Shown here one piece after another: positions 55,909-63,374 of a stretch of DNA of 64,000 bases. Position numbers and translations under genes: made by a program. The stretch lies in NCBI RefSeq assembly GCF_003053745.1, contig NZ_QAYE01000007.1, positions 124,001 through 188,000 of the forward strand, given 5' to 3'. A model generated the notes under the pieces. The model was not told where the DNA came from and ran no database searches. It worked only from the letters and a program-made list of their open reading frames with translations. This stretch comes from Sphingomonas faeni (GTDB lineage Bacteria; Pseudomonadota; Alphaproteobacteria; Sphingomonadales; Sphingomonadaceae). Numbering within the stretch: position 1 is the first letter of the stretch; the number at the start of each line of letters is the position of its first letter.

Positions 55909-57545
55909 GACGCGCTCCCGTCCGTGTTCCCCCGCGAAGGCGGGGGCCCAGTCTGGACCCCCGCCTCCGCGGGGGAACAAGCTCTTACCTCTATCGCAAT
56001 CGCAGACCTATCCAGCTTCCCGTTGGCATTACGCGGCAATTCGTCCCGCCAGAGATACGCACCCGGCTGCATGAAGCTCGGCAGAGCAGTCCGCAATCGC
56101 GCCCGCAACGCCACCTCCCCGTCCGCATCCCCGGCCAGCATCACAATAATCGCCTGCCCCAACCGTTCGTCCGGCACCCCCACCGCGACCGCCTCGCGCG
56201 CCTCCCCACCCGCCAGCACGGCCTCCTCGACCTCGAGCGGACTGATCCGGTTGCCTGCGCTCTTGATCATCTCGTCATCGCGCCCGACGAATCGGAGCAA
56301 GCCGTCCTTGCCCTCGACGACGGTATCCCCCGACCAGACCGCCGTGCCGTTGCCACCGGGGGCCGGGCGGAACCGCTGCGCCGTCCGCGCTTCGTCCTGC
56401 CAATAGCCTTGGGCGACGAGCGGGCCGGCATGCACGAGCTCCCCCGCCGCCCCCGGCGCAGCGCGCGTGCCATCGGGCTTCACCACTGAGACCTCGGCAA
56501 ACGGAATAGCCCGCCCCATCGCATCGGGGTGCGTATCGATCAGTGCCGGGTCGAGATAGGTCGACCGGAACGCCTCGGTCAGCCCGTACATGGCGTACAC
56601 TTCCGCCGCCGGGAACCGATGGCGCAGGCCCCGCACGAGTCGTGGCGTCAGTGCGCCGCCCGAGTTGGTCAGGCGTTTCAGCCGCGCGGCGGTTTCCACC
56701 GGCCACTCCGCTTCCAGTAGCTGAACCCACAAGGGCGGCACACCTGCCAGCGTCGTGGCTTCGACCCGCTCGACAGCCTTCACCACGTCGCGGGCGACGA
56801 GGTAGTCGAGCGGCGCTACCGACGCGCCGGCTGCCCAGGTGGAGAACAGCTGATTCTGGCCGTAGTCGAACGACAAGGGCAGGACGCCGAGCACGCGGTC
56901 TTCAGGCTTCAGCTTCAGATAGTGCGCGACGGAGATCGCTCCGAGCCACAGGTTTGCGTGGCTCAGCATCACGCCTTTCGGCCGGCCGGTGGAGCCGGAC
57001 GTGTAGAGGATTGCGGCCAGGGTATCGGGGTCGGCGTCGGAGGGACCCATCATTCCGCTCCCCTGCGGAGGCGAGGGGGTGGGAATAACGGGCGTTGCGC
57101 TTTGCAATCCTGGCCCCCCGCGTTCGCGAGGGAACAGAGAAAGAAGATCGGCCTCGTCCACGGTCGCGCAGCCATCCGGTACGTCGCCATCGTCTAGCGT
57201 GCCGGCTCGCGCACTCTGAGTCACCAGCAACCGAGCGCCGCTATCTGAGAGAATATGCGCCACCTGCGCTCGGCGGAGCAGTGGGTTGACCGGGACATGC
57301 GCCAGCCCCGCTCGCGCCACCGCGAGCGGCATCAGGCAGGCGACGCGCGTCTTCGGCAGCCACGTCGCGACGCGGTCGCCGGCCGAAAGCCCCCGGTCAG
57401 CGAGCCACCACGCCAACGCACCGACCCCTGCCTCGAGCTCGGTAAACGTCATCGCGCCCGCTTTGTCGACCAGCGCAACGGCATCTAGCGCACTACGCAG
57501 CGCGATGTGGTCGATGGGGTACGGAACAGGGTCGAGCGCGATCAT
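55905..57545 (-). CDS. XrtA-system acyl-CoA/AMP ligase with repeat-derived segments
   Basis: Adenylating ligase of 546 residues. The AMP signature ILYTSGSTGRPKGVM is at about 179-193, VYAMYGLTEAFRST at about 310, and the hinge GRDDEMIKSAGNRISP near 430. It probably activates an acyl or amino group for the divergent acyl carrier protein. Two stretches do not look like ligase: residues 137-167 just before the signature, and the last 22-26 residues (CSPAEAGVQTGPPPSRGN). Both are translations of palindromic repeats. The C-terminal catalytic Lys region (NANGKLDR) is kept just before the second. Confidence 0.9.
   Translation of the reverse strand: MIALDPVPYPIDHIALRSALDAVALVDKAGAMTFTELEAGVGALAWWLADRGLSAGDRVATWLPKTRVACLMPLAVARAGLAHVPVNPLLRRAQVAHILSDSGARLLVTQSARAGTLDDGDVPDGCATVDEADLLSLFPRERGGPGLQSATPVIPTPSPPQGSGMMGPSDADPDTLAAILYTSGSTGRPKGVMLSHANLWLGAISVAHYLKLKPEDRVLGVLPLSFDYGQNQLFSTWAAGASVAPLDYLVARDVVKAVERVEATTLAGVPPLWVQLLEAEWPVETAARLKRLTNSGGALTPRLVRGLRHRFPAAEVYAMYGLTEAFRSTYLDPALIDTHPDAMGRAIPFAEVSVVKPDGTRAAPGAAGELVHAGPLVAQGYWQDEARTAQRFRPAPGGNGTAVWSGDTVVEGKDGLLRFVGRDDEMIKSAGNRISPLEVEEAVLAGGEAREAVAVGVPDERLGQAIIVMLAGDADGEVALRARLRTALPSFMQPGAYLWRDELPRNANGKLDRSAIAIEVRACSPAEAGVQTGPPPSRGNTDGSAS
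55926..55978. repeat. Family B repeat forming the ligase C-terminus
   Basis: TTCCCCCGCGAAGGCGGGGG and CCCCCGCCTCCGCGGGGGAA around CCCAGTCTGGAC, the same element as 31496-31547. Read on the minus strand it codes for the last part of the ligase, and its end is 18 bp from the decarboxylase start. Confidence 0.9.
57045..57137. repeat. Diverged repeat inside the ligase gene
   Basis: On the minus strand TTCCCTCGCGAACGCGGGGGGCC resembles the left arm of family B, while the other end (CCCTCGCCTCCGCAGGGGAG) is a hairpin-like arm of another type. The 93 bp are 31 codons. The hybrid structure is my reading and needs alignment. Confidence 0.65.
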
Positions 57546-57622
57546 GCGACCCTAATAGCGCCAAGCCGTTGCCGAATTCACCCCCACACGCTAGCGGGGC
57601 CGGGTTCGTAACCGTTCAGGCG

Positions 57623-57901
57623 ATGCTCGTGATCTTCGAAGGCACTTCCCAAGTCGAAACGACGGTACGCGCCGTCCTCGCCGATATCCTGGGTCTTAGC
57701 GCGGACCGCGTCGCTGCGTTCACCGCCGACACACCGCTGTTCGGCGCGCTGCCCGAACTCGATTCGATGGCGGTGGCAAGCGTGCTGACCGAACTCGAAG
57801 ACCGGCTCGGCATCCTGATCGAGGACGACGAGATCGACGGCGAGATGCTCGAGACGTTCGGCGCACTCGTACAGTTTGCCGCGAGCAAGGCACTGGTCTA
57901 G
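57623..57901 (+). CDS. XrtA-associated acyl carrier protein
   Basis: A 92-residue carrier protein. The phosphopantetheine Ser is in PELDSMAVASVLTELED (about residue 50), with the DSM motif in place of the common DSL. It lies divergent from the ligase gene with a 77-bp shared gap, so the ligase probably loads it. The start is the ATG at about 57623; no better ribosome site is seen. Confidence 0.86.
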   Translation: MLVIFEGTSQVETTVRAVLADILGLSADRVAAFTADTPLFGALPELDSMAVASVLTELEDRLGILIEDDEIDGEMLETFGALVQFAASKALV

Positions 57902-57930
57902 CCTTAACGGGCGGTCTAGCCTCACCCGGG

Positions 57931-58608
57931 ATGACCGCCCTGCGCTTCGATACCTATGACTGGAGCGGCGGCCGCGAAGCGATGCTGCGGTTCGGCCGCG
58001 ATGCCGGCCCGATCGTCATCGCCGCCCTCCCGCTGTTCGCAGAAGCGAACCGGACGCGCCAGTTCCTCGTCACGATTTTACGCGAACTTGCGGATCATGG
58101 GATTGGCAGCGTGCTCCCCGATCTCCCTGGCACCGGCGAGAGCATCGTCGTCACCGGCGAAACGCGACTCCGCGACCAGCGGACAGCCTATACCGAGCTG
58201 GCTCAGCAACTTGGCCGGAACATTTACGGCCTTTCGATAAGAAGCGGCGCGCTTTTCGATACCGACGCCGCCCTCGCCGGCCGGTGGCAGCTATCCGCGC
58301 AAACCGGCGAAGACGTGTTGCGTGAGTTGGACCGCGCGCGAGTGGCGTCCCGCTCCGCTCGAGCTAGCGACACCGACTATGCGGGCAACACGCTGTCCCG
58401 CGAAATGCTGGCCGACCTCCGCCACGCCACACCCTATGCGGGAACGGGCCCTTTGCGAGGTGCTAGGCTCGAATCCGATCCGCGCGACGCAGACGTGAAA
58501 TATGCTGCCTCACCGCTGTGGCGTCGGTCAGAGCCGGACAATGATACTGTTCTAGCTCAGATACTTGCCAATGACGTCTCACACTGGATTGCATCGTGCG
58601 AAAGCTGA
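57931..58608 (+). CDS. XrtA-associated hydrolase-like protein, degenerate active site
   Basis: A 225-residue protein with an alpha/beta-hydrolase core: FLVTILRELADHGIGSVLPDLPGTGES at residues 45-71, then a nucleophile-elbow position YGLSIRSGA (Ser102). The expected G-x-S-x-G is G-x-S-x-R here, and no late Asp or His of a triad is evident. It holds the position of exosortase hydrolase 2 in related loci, so it may be a non-catalytic version. It is 29 bp after the carrier gene and overlaps hydrolase 1 by 13 bp. Confidence 0.75.
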   Translation: MTALRFDTYDWSGGREAMLRFGRDAGPIVIAALPLFAEANRTRQFLVTILRELADHGIGSVLPDLPGTGESIVVTGETRLRDQRTAYTELAQQLGRNIYGLSIRSGALFDTDAALAGRWQLSAQTGEDVLRELDRARVASRSARASDTDYAGNTLSREMLADLRHATPYAGTGPLRGARLESDPRDADVKYAASPLWRRSEPDNDTVLAQILANDVSHWIASCES

Positions 58609-59372
58609 TCGCGTTCGCTTGCGAAGGCGAAAGCCTTGCCGCGACGCTGGATGAGGCAGACGGGTCTATAGGACTGCTCATCGTGTCCGGCGGCAATGAA
58701 ATCCGCAGCGGCGCACATCGCGGCATGGCGATGCTGGCGCATCGACTGGCCGCCGCTGGCATACCCGTGTTCCGTTACGACCGCCGCGGCGTGGGCGACT
58801 CGACGGGCGACAATAAGGGCTTCCTCAGCGCCGAACCTGACCTGATCGCAGCCGTCGCCGCGTTCCGCCGCGCGGCACCGGGGGTCAGCCGGTTGGTCGG
58901 TTTCGGCAATTGCGACGCCGCCAGCACGCTCGCGCTGTTCGGACGATCGGCGGGGATCGACCGGATCATCGTCGCGAATCCCTGGGTCGTTCAACCGGTC
59001 GACGACCTCCCCCCTGCCGCCGCGATCCGGGCTCGCTATCACAGCGCGCTACGCGACCCCGCAACCTGGCGACGCGCGCTGACGGGACGGGTCAGTATTG
59101 CCAAGCTTCTCAGAGGCTTGAAAAGAGTTGTGACCGCCAAGACTGAAGAGCGTGCTTCACTAGCGACCAACGTCTTGACCGCACTTGACGGCTGGCACAA
59201 CGACGCCGCCATCGTCCTTGCGACGGGCGACGCGACCGCGATGGCCTTTGCGGCACGGTATCGCGGTGGCGCGAAGGTGAAGCGGTTCGATACGGCGTCC
59301 CATAGCTTTGCCGGGGCGGAGAACGCCGCCGCGCTCCACGCCGCGATCGTCGACGGGATGGCGCAGGAGTAG
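58596..59372 (+). CDS. XrtA-associated hydrolase 1
   Basis: A 258-residue alpha/beta hydrolase of the exosortase A type. It has RYDRRGVGDSTG near 60-71. The elbow is GFGNCDAAS, putting Cys106 where Ser is usual. Late acid and base are ATGDATAM and ASHSFAG. The Cys nucleophile is a feature of this family and suggests transfer or thioester chemistry, maybe on the carrier protein. The GTG start at 58596 lies inside the end of the preceding gene. Confidence 0.87.
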   Translation: MRKLIAFACEGESLAATLDEADGSIGLLIVSGGNEIRSGAHRGMAMLAHRLAAAGIPVFRYDRRGVGDSTGDNKGFLSAEPDLIAAVAAFRRAAPGVSRLVGFGNCDAASTLALFGRSAGIDRIIVANPWVVQPVDDLPPAAAIRARYHSALRDPATWRRALTGRVSIAKLLRGLKRVVTAKTEERASLATNVLTALDGWHNDAAIVLATGDATAMAFAARYRGGAKVKRFDTASHSFAGAENAAALHAAIVDGMAQE

Positions 59373-59377
59373 CTGCC

Positions 59378-59457
59378 CGTCATCCTGACAAACGGGAGCG
59401 CCAAGGCCATGAACGCTATCGTTTGGAACCCTGGGTCCCGACTTTCGTCAGGATGAC
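59378..59457. repeat. Palindromic repeat, family F
   Basis: CGTCATCCTGAC (59378-59389) and GTCAGGATGACG (59446-59457) are perfect inverse arms about 56 bp apart, between the convergent hydrolase and trxB genes. A CCTGGGTCCCGACTTTCGTC segment inside resembles other GC-rich repeat types. Confidence 0.75.
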
Positions 59458-59478
59458 GATGGACGAAGGCCGCGAGCG

Positions 59479-60447
59479 TTATTCCGCGGCTTCGGCCAGT
59501 TCCGCAAACTCGGCCGCCGCGAGGAACCGCTCGGCGTCCAGCGCCGCCATGCAGCCCGTCCCCGCCGCCGTCACCGCCTGCCGGTACACCTTGTCCGCGA
59601 CATCGCCGCACGCGAACACGCCCTCGACGCTAGTCCGGGTCGACCCGGTCTCGACCGAGATGTACCCGTCCGAATCGAGATCGATATGGCCGCGGAACAG
59701 CTCCGTCGCCGGATGATGCCCGATCGCCACGAACCCGCCATCGACCGCAAGCCGCGAGCGCTCGCCGGTGACCGTGTCCTCGAGCTCCAGCGCGACCAGC
59801 CCTGCATTGCCGCCGCCATCGACGAACTCGCGCACCTCCTTGTTCCAGAGCACCGTCACGCCCTTGTGCGCGAACAGGCGTTCCTGGAGTATCTTCTCCG
59901 AGCGCAGCGAATCGCGGCGGTGGATCAGCGTCACGTCGGGCGAATGGTTGGTGAGGTACAGCGCCTCCTCGACCGCGGTGTTGCCGCCGCCGATGACGGC
60001 GACCTTCTTGCCGCGGTAGAAGAACCCGTCGCAGGTCGCGCAGGCGCTGACGCCCTTGCCCTTCATCGGCTCCTCGCTGTCGATGCCGAGCCATTTCGCC
60101 TGCGCGCCGGTCGCGATCACCAGCGTATCGCCCTCGTACACGTCGCCGCTATCGCCGATCAGGCGGAACGGGCGGCTGGTCAGGTCGACCTGGACGATCG
60201 TGTCCCACATCATCCGCGTACCGACATGCTCGGCCTGTCCTTGCATCTGCTCCATCAGCCACGGGCCCTGGATCACGTCCTTGAAGCCGGGATAGTTCTC
60301 GACGTCGGTGGTCGTGGTCAGCTGGCCGCCGGGCTGGATGCCCTGCACGACGATCGGCGCCATCCCGGCACGCGCGCCATAGATCGCGGCGGAGAGCCCG
60401 GCGGGGCCCGAGCCGAGGATAAGCATGCGGGTCGTGTGCGTCGTCAT
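59479..60447 (-). CDS. trxB: Thioredoxin reductase
   Basis: NADPH-dependent flavoenzyme of 322 residues that reduces thioredoxin. The FAD motif ILGSGPAGLSAAIYGARAG is near residue 10. The redox pair is CATC in SACATCDGFFYRG (about 140). VAVIGGGNTAVEEALYLT binds NADPH, and GVFACGDVADKVYRQAVTAAGTGCMAA closes the FAD domain. The ATG at 60447 has an AAGGA ribosome site. The frame stays open far upstream only because of antisense to the next gene. Confidence 0.96.
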   Translation of the reverse strand: MTTHTTRMLILGSGPAGLSAAIYGARAGMAPIVVQGIQPGGQLTTTTDVENYPGFKDVIQGPWLMEQMQGQAEHVGTRMMWDTIVQVDLTSRPFRLIGDSGDVYEGDTLVIATGAQAKWLGIDSEEPMKGKGVSACATCDGFFYRGKKVAVIGGGNTAVEEALYLTNHSPDVTLIHRRDSLRSEKILQERLFAHKGVTVLWNKEVREFVDGGGNAGLVALELEDTVTGERSRLAVDGGFVAIGHHPATELFRGHIDLDSDGYISVETGSTRTSVEGVFACGDVADKVYRQAVTAAGTGCMAALDAERFLAAAEFAELAEAAE

Positions 60448-60567
60448 CGGAGTTCCTTGGAGATTCGAGATCTCATCTAGGGGATGCGCGCCAGGATTTG
60501 AACCGCCGGTAAATCTGTCGCGCCTGCATCGAAAGCTTTGCCGCTTCGTTGAAGGGCAAAAGCGGAG

Positions 60568-62862
60568 ATGAGCATGAGCGACGACCGGACCGTAGAGATC
60601 GAGGACTACACGGCACCAGCAGGCGGCTGGGGCTCGATGAAGTCCCTCGTCGAGATTTCCGCACGGGAAAAGGTCGGGCCTGAGATCGTCCGCGAACTGG
60701 CGCGCCAGAACAAGCCGGATGGCTTTGCATGCGTCAGCTGCGCCTGGGGCAAGCCGGCGCATCCGCACGTCGCGGAATTCTGCGAGAACGGGGCGAAGGC
60801 GACCGCGTGGGAGCTGACTTCGTTCCGCGTGACGCCGGCATTCTTTGAGCAGCATACGGTCAGCGAGTTGATCGGCTGGAAGGACTACGATCTCGAACAG
60901 GCCGGGCGGCTTACGCACCCACTGAAGTATGATGCCGCGACCGACAAGTATGCCGCGTGCAGCTGGGACGAGGCGTTCGCGGGCATAGGCGCCAAGCTGA
61001 AGACCTATGACCCGACCAAAGTCATCTTCTACGCCTCGGGCCGCGCCAGCCTCGAGACTTCGTACATGTATAGCTTGCTCGCGCGGATGTATGGCAGCCA
61101 GAACCTGCCCGACAGCTCGAATATGTGCCACGAGACGACCTCGGTCGGGCTGAAGTCGGCGATCGGTTCGGCGGTTGGCACGATCCACCTGTCGGACTAT
61201 GAAAAATGCGACGCGATCTTCTACTTCGGGCAGAACCCAGGTGTGAACAGCCCGCGGTTCCTGCATCCGCTGCGGGATTGTGCAAAGCGCGGCGTCGAGA
61301 TCGTCGTGTTCAACCCGCTCAAGGAGCGCGGGCTGGAGAAATTCCAGGACCCACAGAACCCGATCGAGATGGTGACGGGCAAGTCGACGCCGATCGCCTC
61401 GCAATATCATCAGCTGAAGACCGGCGGCGACGTCGGCGCGATCATGGGGATGTGCAAATACCTGATCGAGGCCGACGACAACGCCAAGCGGATCAACGGC
61501 CTGCCCGTACTCGATCACGCTTTCCTCGCTGAACACACGACCGGGTTCGAGGCGTTCGCCGATGTCGCACGCGCGACCGAATGGGCGACGATCGAGCATG
61601 AGAGCGGCCTGCCCCGGACCGAGATCGAGGCGGCGGCGAAGGTCTATGCCAAGTCGAAGGCCGTCATCGCGGTCTACGGCATGGGGCTGACGCAGCATGT
61701 CGGCGGGATCGACAATGTCCACATGGTCGTCAATTTGATGCTGCTCCGTGGCAACATCGGCAAGCCCGGTGCGGGCATGGGTCCGGTTCGTGGTCACTCG
61801 AACGTGCAGGGCCAGCGCACCGTCGGGATCACCGAGAAGCCCGAACTCGCCCCGCTCGACAAGCTCGCCGAGCAATATGGCTTCGAGCCGCCGCGCGAGA
61901 AGGGTTGGGATACGGTCGAGGCGTGCGAGGCGGTGCTCGATGGCAGCGCGCAGGCGTTCGTCGGGCTTGGTGGCAATTTCGTGCGGGCGATCCCCGATCA
62001 TGCGCGGATGGAGCCGAAGTGGCGCGCGCTGGACCTGACGGTGCATATCGCGACCAAGCTCAACCGCTCGCACCTGCTGCCTGGCGAGACGTCGTATTTG
62101 CTCCCCTGCCTCGGCCGGATCGAGACCGACATGCAGGGCACCGGGCCGCAGAGCGTGTCGATTGAGGATTCGTTCAGCCAGATTTACGGCTCGAAGGGCA
62201 AGGCTACGCCAGCGTCCGAGACGTTGCTGTCCGAGCCAGCGATAGTCGCGGGAATCGCCAAAGCGACGCTCGCGCCCAATCCGAAGCTCGATTGGGATGC
62301 GTGGGTGCGTGATTACGCGCGCGTTCGCGATGCGATCGAGGTGACGTATCCGGACCTGTTCAAGAACTTCAACGACCAGATGTTCACGCCCGGTGGCTTC
62401 TGGAAGGGCGTGCCTGCGGCGCACCGCGAATGGAAGACGAAGAGCGGCAAGGCGGAGATCAACGTTCCGCAGGCGCTGAACGTGACCGGGTTCGAGGAGG
62501 CGGAGGGCCGCTTCCGGTTGATGACGCTGCGGTCGAACGACCAGTTCAACACGACCGTGTACGGCTATCACGACCGTTTCCGCGGCGTGAAGGGCACGCG
62601 CGACATCGTGTTCATGAACCGCAGCGACATGATCCGGATGGGGATCACCGACGGCGACGACGTCGATCTCGTCGGCGATGCCGGCGGCAATTCGGATCGT
62701 CGTCTGAACAAGCTGCGCGTGGTCGAATATGCGATCCCCGAGGGCTGCCTCGGCGCGTACTACCCCGAGTGCAATTTGCTCATGCCGGTTGCCCACCATG
62801 CCCGCGAAAGCCATGTTCCGGCAGCGAAATCCGTGCCGGTGCGGATCGAGAAGACGCGCTGA
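60568..62862 (+). CDS. FdhF/YdeP-family molybdopterin oxidoreductase
   Basis: A 764-residue bis-MGD enzyme related to formate dehydrogenase H. The N-terminus has only a CVSC pair (about 54-57) rather than a full four-Cys cluster motif. LPDSSNMCHETTSVG (about 180) and FYFGQNPGVNSPRFL bind the cofactor. Late VFMNRSDMIRMGI and AYYPECNLLMPV are family hallmarks. The active residue at the formate dehydrogenase Sec/Cys position needs an alignment to decide. It overlaps mobA, whose product, with FdhD, would mature its cofactor. The true substrate is uncertain. Confidence 0.88.
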   Translation: MSMSDDRTVEIEDYTAPAGGWGSMKSLVEISAREKVGPEIVRELARQNKPDGFACVSCAWGKPAHPHVAEFCENGAKATAWELTSFRVTPAFFEQHTVSELIGWKDYDLEQAGRLTHPLKYDAATDKYAACSWDEAFAGIGAKLKTYDPTKVIFYASGRASLETSYMYSLLARMYGSQNLPDSSNMCHETTSVGLKSAIGSAVGTIHLSDYEKCDAIFYFGQNPGVNSPRFLHPLRDCAKRGVEIVVFNPLKERGLEKFQDPQNPIEMVTGKSTPIASQYHQLKTGGDVGAIMGMCKYLIEADDNAKRINGLPVLDHAFLAEHTTGFEAFADVARATEWATIEHESGLPRTEIEAAAKVYAKSKAVIAVYGMGLTQHVGGIDNVHMVVNLMLLRGNIGKPGAGMGPVRGHSNVQGQRTVGITEKPELAPLDKLAEQYGFEPPREKGWDTVEACEAVLDGSAQAFVGLGGNFVRAIPDHARMEPKWRALDLTVHIATKLNRSHLLPGETSYLLPCLGRIETDMQGTGPQSVSIEDSFSQIYGSKGKATPASETLLSEPAIVAGIAKATLAPNPKLDWDAWVRDYARVRDAIEVTYPDLFKNFNDQMFTPGGFWKGVPAAHREWKTKSGKAEINVPQALNVTGFEEAEGRFRLMTLRSNDQFNTTVYGYHDRFRGVKGTRDIVFMNRSDMIRMGITDGDDVDLVGDAGGNSDRRLNKLRVVEYAIPEGCLGAYYPECNLLMPVAHHARESHVPAAKSVPVRIEKTR

Positions 62863-63374
62863 CCGAGCAGCGCATTCTCGGCGTCGTACTGGCCGGAGGA
62901 CGGTCGTCTCGCTTCGGGTCCGACAAGGCGATGGCGGTGTTGGACGGGCGTGCGTTGGCTGAGCATGCGCGGGCGTTGCTGTGGCCTCATGTCGAGACCG
63001 CGATGGTTGTCGGGCGCGATGGGGCGATCCCTGACCTGCCAAGTCCGGATATCGGGCCATTGGGGGGCATCGCCGGCGCGCTTGGGTATGCAGCCTCGCG
63101 CGGGTTCACGTCGGTGCTGACGATCGCGTGCGACATGCCGTGGTTGCCGGACGGGTTGCTGACGGCGCTGTCCCGACGTGCTTCCGCCTATTGCCCCGAC
63201 GCTCCGGTGCTTGGGCATTGGGAGACGCGTTTGCTCGGCAATTTGCTGACCCATATCGAAACCGTACCGCGGCGATCGGTGCGCGGTTGGGCGGAAGCGA
63301 TCGGGGCTATCCCAGTTCCGGCGGGTGCGCCTATCCCGAACGTCAACACGCCGCAGGACCTCGATACCTTATGA
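62859..63374 (+). CDS. mobA: Molybdenum cofactor guanylyltransferase
   Basis: Adds GMP to molybdopterin to make MGD. About 171 residues. The nucleotide motif VLAGGRSSRFGSDKA is at about 9-23, and IACDMPWLP near 90 with the catalytic Asp. It has no good ATG. The best start is a CTG at 62859 overlapping the oxidoreductase stop (CTGA) with a GAGAAG ribosome site; this gives LTEQRILGVVLAGG. Its stop overlaps the fdhD start (ATGA). All three genes are therefore chained. Confidence 0.9.
   Translation: MTEQRILGVVLAGGRSSRFGSDKAMAVLDGRALAEHARALLWPHVETAMVVGRDGAIPDLPSPDIGPLGGIAGALGYAASRGFTSVLTIACDMPWLPDGLLTALSRRASAYCPDAPVLGHWETRLLGNLLTHIETVPRRSVRGWAEAIGAIPVPAGAPIPNVNTPQDLDTL

Noticed and set aside
60448..63060. 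Very long minus-strand frame continuing upstream of trxB, with about 870 extra codons
   Set aside because: It is antisense to the molybdopterin oxidoreductase and mobA genes, shows no known domain, and trxB has a normal start with ribosome site at 60447.
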